From: Sarocladium kiliense
Lineage: Eukaryota; Ascomycota; Sordariomycetes; Hypocreales; Sarocladiaceae
Reading direction: 5' to 3'
Assembly (NCBI GenBank): GCA_030734395.1
Contig: JAUZTG010000016.1
Span: 1,984,001 to 2,048,000, forward strand
Length of the DNA: 64,000 nucleotides
Position 1 is the first letter of the stretch. Each line of letters starts with the position of its first letter. Both the position numbers and the translations under genes were made by a program. The notes beneath the pieces are model-generated. The model saw nothing but the letters and a program-made list of their open reading frames with translations. It was not told where the DNA came from and made no database searches. Positions 54,802-64,000 of the stretch are shown here, in pieces.

Positions 54802-56522
54802 CTAGCCAAGTTTCAGTGCCATGCCGTGGCCTGCTCTATCTGATGACTCGGCCTCCTCCTGCATGCGGTCCCACCAGTCGACTGAAGTACTAGGACCAAG
54901 CAGCCTTCCGAGCTTGAGCTCAACCATCTCTTCATCTCTCCGTTTCCTCGCCAGCTTACGGTCGAGAAGCCTCTCTTCTTGTGTTCGCCCGACGTTGAGA
55001 TTTGCCCCTGTTGATGATCCAGGTGTCCATATTCTGAATGGTTCTTCGTCCACTGATGTCTTAACATGGCGCCAAGGCTTCTCCTTCCAACAAAATACCA
55101 GGGCGTCACAGGCTCCGTGTAAGCACATACTGAGTAGTCCGAGTTGCACGATTGCAAATGGTGCACCGCGATCCTCACCGCCCAAGATGTGCGCCAGTAA
55201 GGGAAAGAACCACAATACCAGATACACAACGGGATATACGAATAGCTGCCTCGTGTTCTGTCGAATCCTATCTCGCTTCTCTTCCATCCCCGTCTCGCCA
55301 AGGGCTGTGGTGGAAAGGAAAACGGTCGAAGAACTGTCGGTGTCGTTGACGTTCGGGCCCTGGCGCAGCATAGCAAAAATGTTCGGCTGTGACGGAGCAC
55401 GAGATGGCGGCCGGGTAATAGCAATAGACCTATGCCAGAATTCTCGGGCTGATGTCGGTGAAGATACCACCGGGGACGCCGACGGCACGGAACGTCTTCC
55501 TGGTTGCCCCAAGGGTGGTCTCACTGACAGGTCAGGATCTCCGGAGGAATTGGCAGAGTCCAGACTAAAAGCTGGAAACTTCCACATTAGAGATTGAGAC
55601 CCTATATCAGCCTCCGCAATCGGCGAATCTCTCAGGCGTCGCTCAAGTATCGGGACTGTCCAGGAGGAGCTTCTTCTCTCATCATTCTCAGGAGTCTGAG
55701 GTATCGAAACGGACGGCGTTCGGAGGATGAGCCCATGATACGCGATTGGCGGTGTTGGTGGCAGCGAATTCCTCCGACTCCGTCGATGTGATTCCCTGCC
55801 AGCACTTATAGAGAAGCTGTCTGGTCTACCACTGCCAGCTGCACCGGATCTGTCCAAGACGAACGCGACATAGAGATAGATGCAAGTGTAGCTCAGCAGT
55901 AACATCCCAAATATGACATATCGAGGGATCCAACTCAATGCTCGACCAGTCCAGTCAGCTTTAGTTGGCAGGTAGCAGAACTCGCCTGAGTTTGTAAAGG
56001 CAGGTCGATCGATGAAGGCGAGGCTCGTCAGCAGAATCGGCAGCAGGGCGAAAATGCTGTACGCCATCTTACGATAGGGGAAGAGCCCATTATGTCCCCG
56101 AACAATGTAAAGCGCTGTGTGCAACGCCATCAGGACGATGGCCACGTTAGAAGCTTCGATAGCGGCGGTCAGGAAGAAGCCGCTGATCTGGCAAAAGGCA
56201 GACGATGACGATGTCGGGCCGTGACCGAGCGCAACAGCTGGGTACAAGAAGTACCAGATGGACTTGAAGATGTCTGTCTGGATGACAAGCATAATAAGAC
56301 TGCCAGTGAAGAGTCAGCAAATGTTTGTAGGTGGTAAGACGGTTCATACTCATGTCGAAAGCTTCGTCTCATACGGAAGAACCAGTATGAAGCGACCGCA
56401 ACAGAGATTGCGCTGATGGTAGCGGCAACCAACGATGAGACATGAAGAATGAAAAGCTCATGGGGCTTTAGATGGTGAACTTGATGGCCCTTGTCATCGT
56501 CTGAGAACTCTGATGCCAGCAT
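54802..56522 (-). CDS. Git3/cAMP-receptor-like G-protein-coupled receptor
   Basis: Seven-helix plasma-membrane receptor of the fungal carbon-sensing (Git3/Gpr1) and Dictyostelium cAR-like group, expected to act through a G-alpha and adenylate cyclase. Two exons: 56522-56350 and 56299-54802, with a 50-bp intron; 556 aa. The first exon encodes the N-tail and helix 1; the junction rebuilds FRHDLIMLVIQTD, the conserved start of helix 2. Helices 1-5 lie in residues 20-215. A long Ser/Pro/Arg-rich third intracellular loop (about 220-400) has many RRxS-type sites that could be phosphorylated. Helices 6 and 7 are near 405-470 (YPVVYLVLWFFPLLAHIL, LLSMCLHGACDALVF), followed by a charged cytoplasmic tail. 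The ligand is unknown. Confidence 0.9.
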
Positions 56523-57217
56523 CGTGATGTGGTGCGATACAGTATCGTGGCACAGATTGTCAAAGCGGTCGGATGGAGCTCGAGTCAGATGATTGGAATT
56601 GTCAGGTCGGAGGGCATGTGCATGAACTGGAATCCTGCGGAATTAATGCAAGAAGGAGAAGTGCCACGGATGAGCCCATACCTGAAAGTTACGGAAGGCA
56701 CGCCTCAAGAAGAGTGACTGCCTCTGACTTGGGCAAACGTCGCGTAGCGATGCAATGATGCCCGGGAAGAGAACGCAGACCGCGCAATGCGATGATCAAA
56801 CGAGCCTTGATTATTGGCAAGATCTCCTCGCGCCTGGTTAACTGCAATTCTTGCAGAAGACAGATGGCGAACTATCTTACTAGATTATGCTGCGGCAGTA
56901 AGGCAGTAAGATACGGATGCATGTCCTAGTAAGATGTGGCATTCTACTCACAACCAAGATAGAGAAGCCAAATCAGGCATATAACCGTGCTTCTTCTTTT
57001 CATCTTCCCTCCTACAACTCTCTACTTTACATAGCATCTTAGACCTCAGCAGGTGCGCCCTTCAAGAGATCTTTGGTACGTCTGACCTCAAGAAGTGGCT
57101 CCCGGGTTTCGAGGCCCCGACATTGTCACCTGTGGACCACGGCCAACCTCCCACCGTGATCAACCCTGACTTTCCTAGTGGTTCCAGGCTGAACATGCCG
57201 TTGGACCAGTAGGAAGC
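56523..57217. other. divergent intergenic region GPCR / SNF2-RING gene
   Basis: About 0.7 kb between two divergent starts. No gene was recognised. The short open frames at 56529-56758 lack support. Confidence 0.45.
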
Positions 57218-60200
57218 ATGGGAAGCTCAAGAATCGACAACTCGGAGCCGGAAGGTTGGTCCCCAGGTGCTGATCTTTCAACTGTGAAGTGGCTGACCTC
57301 GTTAGGGGTTCATGGGCAACTGAACAAAACCCTTCCTACTGACCAACCGATTGAGAGCACACCTGTCGCGGAGAAACCAGCCATGGCCTCCTTCATGAGC
57401 CAAATGGCTGATGCCGACAAAACAGTAGCACAAGCCGAGGATGGTACATGGCACTGTGCTCCATGCGCCTATGAAGAATCTTCGACGCAAGCACAGATTG
57501 GTTCTTCCACAGAGACTGTGAACGGGCATGTTCTCCAGCCATCTGATAAAGAGGCTGCAGAAGCTCAGAATCTGGCTGCCGATGATTTGGTTTACGTAGA
57601 GATGATCAGGGCGAAGGTGGTTGATGAGGAGACGGCCGTGAATAATGGAGCCCATCGAGACACAAACTCTCAAGCAGTCAAATGCAGCGATTTCACCAGC
57701 GAGGCAGAGGCACTCCCGTGCCTTAGGAACGAACACACAGCCTGCATGAACGTAGTCAATACGAATACCATGAGCGAGGACGAGACGGAAGACAACATAC
57801 TTGAGGAGGCACTTCTTGCCGAAAAGAGAGCCGCCACGCCCGTGGATGATGGAGCTGCAATCGTCCCGACTCTGAGCAGCATCGAATTTGCCGCAGATAG
57901 GAGAACAAGTGGGAACACAGCCTACAATCCATCACTAAATGAGGGCACCATCCAGGGGAGTGCAATCCAAGAGAGTACAACCCAAGAGAGCACAACCCAA
58001 GATAGCACAGGTCTCGAGACTTCTGCCGAAGAAGACGGAGAGGGCGCCATTCATGTCAACATCAGTGGCATGGTGGAAGCCAAGCAACATCATGATGAGA
58101 GTCCAGCGACTAGGCATGATGCCGCAGAAGGTAAAATCTGCGGAAATGCATCCGATGAGATGCAAGGTATTGAAATCGCCATCGAGAATGAGCTTGCCGG
58201 CAAAAGAGTTGAAGACCACTACATCGGTGGCGAAGATCACCAGTTTGAGATACCTGACGACCAGAGGCCAGTCAACCTGATCAAAGATGACCGACGTGAT
58301 GATGATCCCGCGTTGGCGAAAGAAAATATACTCAAGCAAGTTTGCGAAGACGCTCTTTCTTGCAATGCCGTCGCCGATTTCGGTTCGCCTTCAACCACTC
58401 AGGCAGATTTAACTTCGCGTATCCCTGAGGCTCAGTGTGAGTACAAGCTTCATTTGCTCACGCAGCCCTTCCCTCCCGCGGGCGGGCAAGGACGGCCTGC
58501 TCTTTACATGAAGGAAGAAATGCCTATGCCAAACCTTGATGCGAAAAGCCCAGAGTGCATTCCTGGGTCGACTGCTACCACTGGCAATTTGAGCATGTTT
58601 CGGAGTCATGGCAGCGCAAACACAGGTGGCGAAGTCACCATTCGTAACATCTCACGAAAAGCTCAACCAGCGAACAACGGATGCTCGCGGCAGGCAATGG
58701 TGCCAGTTCAAGACTCCATCGCTTCGCAGCGGCTGCCGAATTACAGTCAGAGTCGTGGGAGGGCTCCGAAGGATCCTAGAGAAGCTGTTGCTGATGCAGT
58801 TCACTCTTACATCAAAAGTCGAAAAGGTAGAAGAGAAGCAGCACAGAAGAGAGCGGCCGGAAAGAAGCGCAAGCTGGACGCAGCATGCGATACTAACACT
58901 CAGAAAGCGCACCGAGAAACAGCCCATGACGACGCTGCCAGGATCGCACATTCCGAACACGACACTGACGAAGGGGGTCTGGCCATGGGCGAGACGGATC
59001 GCCATGAAAGCATGAATGAACCTCTTGCTCGCAACTTGGAGCTACGCGAGGCCGAAACCACTGACGTTCCCGAGAAACTTGATGTATTGGACTTTGAGGT
59101 CAAAAGAGCCTTGAGCAGCAAGTCGAAGAGCTATGTGATGAAAACAATCCAGAAGGTATTTGGCGAGGGGAACGCTGAGGTCACCGAAGGGGGAAGTTTG
59201 ATGATCAAGAACATGGTCTCCCCATTGTGGGAAGAGCAAGCCCGTGCCGTCTACTGGATGGTACTTCAGGAGGAAATTGCAATCGGTCTCCGAGGCGGCA
59301 TTCTTGCTGCTGATATGGGAACTGGAAAAACAGTGATGAGTCTCGGTGTCATTGCAGGCAATCCTCCACTCCCGGACGACTTGCGGGACTGCAGCAAGGC
59401 AACTTTAGTGGTTGTTCCTAGTCAAAAGGTGGCCCGACAGTGGAAGGACAAGATTGCGGAGCACTGCGATAGAGCCTTCACTGCAAAATGTCTCTTGTCG
59501 AGCCCGAAGGACCGTCGCGCGCCGATCTACTTTGAGAAACTGAATATCGTGTAAGTCAGGTTAAGTTTTGTTAGTGGGGGTCCGTCTGGAGCTGACTGGC
59601 GACTTGAAGCGTCACGACATACCACGAGATCTGCAAGCAACTACCGCGAGCATCAGTATTGAGAGAAATCGAGAAGAACTGGAACAATCCAACGTGGCGA
59701 GCGAAAATCGAGAGGACATCGAGTACCTCCGCATTCTTCTACACGAAGTGGTACCGAGTCATCTTAGATGAGGCACACAAGATCTCAAACAAAGAAACCG
59801 GGAGTGAGCTGAGTGAAACCTCGACTTAACCCTCAAGTACTGACCAAGTCTTGCAGCTTTCAAGTCTTGCCGCCAGTTGCGAGCGAAGTATAGGTGGTGT
59901 CTTTCAGGAACCCCTCTTTCCAATACCGACGAAGGTAGGCCAGGAGTTGACTACGTTGACCGCATACTAAGCGCACACAGAGCTCTATCCTTATCTGACG
60001 TTTCTTGCTTGTGATTTTGCCAAAAGCATCGGCACGTTCCAGAACAAGTTCAAGGGGGAGCAAGAAGCTGCGATGACAGGGAAAAGCGGTGCTCGTCCGC
60101 ATCTGGATGCGCTCATGCAGATGATACTCTACCGATAGTGAGTTATCGAGTTAGATCAGTGGTCAACTTCTCTCCAGATTACTGACATTGTTCTGTAGCA

Positions 60201-62052
60201 AGATCTCTAAAGACCTCGTTGTCGGAGGCAAAGAGGACATCCGCGTACCTCTATCAGCAGAGGAGACTCTCATCTTCAAGTGAGGCCCGCCAGAATCAAG
60301 TCGAGAGAGAGTCCAAAGCTAACAGATATTTATCAGTGAGGTCAAGCCTATCATGAGCAAAAAGCCAAGCAAGTTGATACGCAAAAAGCAAGTCGTGTCT
60401 CATTTCTTCAACTTGGAACGGATGTTCAGCAACGACTTTACAATCCAGGAACTTGAGGGGCTTCTCGAAGACTTGGCGACGCTCGACGGCAGGAAGTCAA
60501 TGCTTGATGTCCTTTTCAATGACTCCAAGGATCACTCCGCCCTTGAAACCTACTCCACCGGATTTGATGTTATTCAAGAAATCGGCTGCGACACCATGAC
60601 CGGCGACTTCAGCTTCGAGCCCTTTTTGCGTGAGATTCATAGGGACCTGTCCCAGCAGTACCGTAAATGCACGCATTGCAATTTGAGACCCCAGTCATGG
60701 AACTGGGTGCAATCCAAAAATGTGAGGATCATCAGCTTTCGTGGCAGGACAGAACTGACCGCCTTAGTGCAAGCATCGCTACTGTACTTCCTGTTTGGGT
60801 CCTACGCTGAACAAGGCCGGCCAAGTAATCTCACTTGTCTCTACTGTTCCACTTCTTCTAATTTGTTTGCAGTGCTCTCATCCGGACTGCAATGAAGAAG
60901 TCATCTTCCATAGTCCTCTCGAAACCCTGTCGAAACTGTCCACAATAGCAGCAGGAATGGACTCGCTGGGCAAGGGGAAGGATCACCACGGGACACGACT
61001 CGTGAAGCCCTCTGTGGAAAATCCTGCCCACCTACTCAGCGATCTAGACAGAATCCCCATTCCTCCAAGCACCAAACTTGTCCTGGCGGCCGCCGTTATT
61101 CTCACATGGCGTCGTGAGCACCCGGAAGACAAGATTGTTGGTAAGTCACATTGCGACACTCATAGAGGGACTTCACTGAAGGTCAAAGTCTTTATCGAAT
61201 TCTTAACATCGGCGAAAGTCCTTGGAACTATGCTTCAGAAGGCAGGGGAGCGCTTCCTGTACATGTTTGGAGGCATTGGTGACAACAAGGGTCAGGCGGT
61301 CTTGGATAGCTTCAGAGGCACGTCAGCTACCACGGGGGCTCCGATCCTAGTGAGTACTGCAGTGAAAGTCAAAGTAGCAATGACCGTGTCTAATGCTGAT
61401 TGATTGATAGCTTGCTGGCTTAGGCTGCTGTAGTGAGGCGATTAACCTGACTGAAGCGAATCGTGTCATCACAATTGACCTCTGGTGGAACAAGACAAGA
61501 GAGCAACAGGCATTTGCTCGCGTGCATCGTATTGGCCAGGAGAAACCAACCTACCTCGTCCGCATTGTCAGCGACGGTGACAAGCGTATCGAGGAGTTAC
61601 AGCGCAAAAAGCTCCGTGAGATCAACTACGCACTTCATGAAGATGGACACTCGATCAAGAAGCTTAAGGCGGAGGAGTTTAATGCTCTATTCGAAGAAGA
61701 TTCCGACCCAGCCGAGGGAGAAGAGTTCTTGGAGGATGGCAACAGTGAGTTCGAGGATGAGATAGGCGACTCCTCCTCCGACGCGGTCACGGTGCACCAG
61801 GCCTGTGGCCCAATGATGGGCCTGATGGGCGACTCAAACACCCTTGTTGACATCAATGACATAGCTCACCTGAACGCCAACTGCGACGGCATGTCAAGCG
61901 AATCTATCGGCGACCTCGCCCTACTTCGTCAGGCGGCTCGTGGCTTGGGCGACGAAGATGACTCGGCTGTCAAGACGGAGGAAAGCGAGATCCAAGGGTT
62001 CCCTATTGGAGACAATGGTTATGGTGACCAGGATGCTGTCATGAGCGGCTGA
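57218..62052 (+). CDS. SNF2-family ATPase with inserted RING finger (Rad5/Rad16-like)
   Basis: Predicted nuclear DNA translocase and possible ubiquitin ligase, 1,451 aa. Ten exons: 57218-59550, 59610-59803, 59857-59934, 59981-60137, 60199-60279, 60337-60721, 60768-60824, 60873-61140, 61189-61349 and 61411-62052; introns of 46-61 bp, all keeping frame. Residues 1-620 are unrecognised, acidic and low-complexity, with no HIRAN domain. Motif I is ADMGTGKT (about 699-706), motif II DEAH (about 831) and motif III LSGTPLSNT. The C3HC4-type RING is split over three exons: KCTHC, then CKHRYCTSC encoded by the 57-nt exon 7, then CSHPDC. The C lobe has KIVVFIEF and ARVHRIGQ (about 1,275-1,281). The acidic tail has FEED/DED stretches. 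Exon 9 uses the CAAAG acceptor at 61188. The N-terminus resembles nothing I know. Confidence 0.87.
57947..58006 (+). repeat. 15-bp coding tandem repeat in the SNF2-RING gene
   Basis: Four consecutive 15-bp units encode a (T/A)(I/T)Q(G/E/D)S pentapeptide, followed by another Thr codon. The last two units differ by two bases. An in-frame minisatellite in the acidic N-terminal region, likely variable in length among strains. Confidence 0.75.
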
Positions 62053-63223
62053 GCCAACGGAGATAGCCGTATCCGAGGCGATGGGCGGAAGCCCTTCGTG
62101 AAAAAGCAGGCCATCATGACTCTGTCGTCGTTTCTTTGGGCTAGCGGGGCAACGGTTTTGTTCAGCTTCCAAGATCGCTGCTCCTTAGACAACATCAGGT
62201 TGCTTTTGCTTGAAATATGGTTTCGCAGTTTCCGATCGCGGCTTTCAGAATTGGCAGAATTGACCTTGCAATATAACTACTTGCTCATCCCCCGAAACAC
62301 TTCTCTCCCAAGTCCTGGCAGTGAGCATTGCATATGAACGGCGAAAATCGGAACAGACAACTGGATGCTGTAGACGTTTCTGACTCGTGCGATGCTCCGT
62401 ACCAGCTTCGCCAAACTTTACTTGTGTCGCAGTTTATACTCAACCCCATAGCCGGACCATGTGGTATGCTCCTCTGCGGTCTCGACCACCAGTCTCGGTT
62501 CTTTTTTGACAGCCTATTGATAGAGCTTTCTCCTCGGAGCGGGACCGGAGTACTCCGTCTATAGCATTAACCTCCACCTCAACATGGCTTGCGCCGCCCA
62601 AGAGTGGAGGTACAAATAATATGACCAAGGATTTACGGTGGAGGACGACTGGTGTTTGATCACGTTGGAAGGCAAGTTGATTTTCGCTACCACGAGCCAC
62701 TGCGGACGGTGAACCCATGAATTATACTTCATTACTCATGAAGCCATAAGCTGAGGTGTCGAAACTTAACCTCTTAACTCTACCAAATTAGGAGTAGATT
62801 GCTGCATTTCGCTTCACTAGCGGTCATGTTAGTGAGATAATCTTATCAATCAATCCACTCATTGTACGAGAAATCGTGGGGTCTGTTGGGTCCAAGCAGG
62901 GGCTTTTTTTGCAGGATTTTCTTTATCCCTCGTTTGCCCTTTTCCCACTTTACTACGACGCTATACGCCTGAGCTGTTTTAGTTCACCCAACGGTTTGGT
63001 AGGCACAATGACATTCCCCATGTCTAGTAGGCGGCCGCCCGGCAAAAAGGTCTGAGTCGGGGAGACATTCTCAGGTGGGACGCCAAAGCTTATTCCCGTT
63101 AAGCTATTTGAAGCAGCTTCATCCTGCGACCCGTTGGCTTCTTGATCTTTATCTGATCTTTTGACATCTTTGGTCAGCTTTCTTGCTTATCAGATCTTGG
63201 AGATTGTAGGTCACGAAAGCATC
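62053..63223. other. intergenic, no gene recognised
   Basis: About 1.2 kb between the SNF2-RING gene and the next transporter gene, both plus strand. It holds the terminator of one and the promoter of the other. No coding frame with support was found. Confidence 0.45.
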
Positions 63224-64000
63224 ATGTCTGTTACGGAAGGGAAGACCGATGTGGCTCAGGCGGCAGGTTAGTTGGGATGAATCTCTTGGCCCTTGGCAAT
63301 TGGAGACTAATGAGTTGTCAGTTGTTCCTGTCCTGGAGTATGACAAGAAAGAGGAGCGAAGTCTGTTGAGGAAGCTTGGTAAGTCTTTGCCAACTGTGCT
63401 CGCCAGGTATGATGCGCCAGATTCACTAACATTAGCTCTCCAGACTTCTTCATCATGGTGAGCGGAAAGACTGGTCGGATGAGGTTTTCAACGGATTCCT
63501 AACGTTTGCGTCAAGACGTACTCTTGCTTCAGCTACTTCTTCAACTTCCTCGGTATGTCCTCTCTCAACCATGTGAGTCATCGTTCAATCGGATGTTTAC
63601 TGACACTAGCAACGTAAAGATCGCTCAGCTTTCGCAAATGCTTATGTAGGAGCACCGTCTATTTCAGTGTTCGACCTCTGCTCTAACGGCAGCTATAGGT
63701 CGCTGGCTTAAAAGAAGATCTCCATCTGCACGGCAACCAGTATAGCATTTTGCTTTCGATGACCTCAGCAGGGTAAGTCGAACATTCACCGCAATCCCAC
63801 CACAAATTTCTAAAACGTTTATAGTCTGGTGATCGGACAGATCCCAAATGCGCTGGCCATCCAGAAGATCGCACCCCGCATTTGGTTGCCGTCCATGGTC
63901 ATCCTTTGGGGTGCCCTCACGATGTGCGGTGCTGCTTGCAAGAATTTCACACAATTCGCCGCAGTCAGGTTCTTCATGGGCTTAGCTGAGGCATCCACCT
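63224..64000 (+). CDS. MFS transporter, allantoate permease (Dal5/Tna1) family, 5' part only
   Basis: The first seven exons of a second ACS-family permease; the gene runs past the window end. Exons: 63224-63266, 63322-63378, 63444-63457 (14 nt, coding DFFIM with one borrowed base), 63516-63552, 63620-63645, 63699-63772 and 63825 onward; introns of 52-67 bp. The joined protein gives the family order: EYDKKEERSLLRKLDFFIM, then TYSCFSYFFNFLDRSAFANAYVAGL, then LHLHGNQYSILLSMTSAGLVIGQIPN, then PRIWLPSMVILWG and FAAVRFFMGLAEAS. These are the N-terminal tail and helices 1-4 of Dal5-like carriers. Intron density is far higher than in the transporter at 820-2463, so the two are not recent duplicates. 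Substrate unknown. Confidence 0.85.

Noticed and set aside
60722..60872. one 151-bp intron in the SNF2-RING gene
   Set aside because: Treating it as a single intron would delete the central cysteine/histidine part of the RING. Two introns of 46 and 48 bp around a 57-nt exon rebuild CKHRYCTSC, so this was adopted.
1..64000. tRNA genes, transposons, CRISPR arrays
   Set aside because: No cloverleaf with A and B box spacing, no transposase or reverse-transcriptase motifs, no terminal repeats and no spaced direct repeats were noticed by eye. A tRNAscan and repeat search could still find something I missed.

Overview
The window is nuclear DNA of a filamentous ascomycete (Pezizomycotina; Dothideomycetes is my guess, not shown). 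Genes are split by many short introns (46 to 121 bp, mostly 48-66) with GTAAGT-like donors, CTAAC/CTGAC branch sites and YAG acceptors. The proteins are typical of this group: a Zn2Cys6 regulator, allantoate-permease-type transporters, T7-like mitochondrial RNA polymerase, Atp25, Arc1, an Lsh-type remodeler and a SUN protein. Exon limits were worked out by hand from splice signals and reading-frame continuity. No tRNA, rRNA or CRISPR array was seen, and no intact transposon.

Layout. 0.8-5 kb: an MFS transporter and a Zn2Cys6 regulator, tail to tail. 5.4-7.5 kb: ESF1 (ribosome biogenesis). 8.2-8.4 kb: the 3' end of a frameshifted isochorismatase-like hydrolase. 9.4-16.9 kb: SUN-domain protein, UDP-glucose 4-epimerase and a mitochondrial quinone oxidoreductase. 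17.7-30.2 kb: an accessory-looking stretch with a 2,211-residue secreted Ser/Thr-rich surface protein ending in a duplicated cysteine module, a small Ser/Thr-rich secreted protein, a 65-residue secreted protein with ten cysteines, and a tail-to-tail pair of succinyl-CoA ligase beta and alpha genes that look like divergent paralogues.

32.4-52 kb returns to conserved genes: a giant ankyrin-like protein, an Lsh/DDM1/MUS-30 remodeler, ARC1, RPO41 and ATP25 (divergent, sharing a promoter) and PPX1. 52.8-64 kb holds a small hypothetical gene, a class I glutamine amidotransferase, a Git3/cAMP-receptor-like GPCR, a Rad5-like SNF2-RING ATPase in ten exons, and the 5' part of a second allantoate-permease-type MFS transporter cut by the window edge.

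Working together: RPO41 (mitochondrial transcription) and ATP25 (OLI1/ATP9 mRNA stability and Atp9 ring assembly) may be co-regulated from a 515-bp promoter. The first transporter and regulator may form a functional pair. The two ligase subunits would form one enzyme. The three secreted-protein genes at 17.7-26.1 kb make a surface/secretome neighbourhood next to that enzyme pair. Eleven successive genes from 25.2 to 53.2 kb alternate strictly in strand. Terms such as paralogue, effector candidate and pair are inferences and are marked so in the entries.
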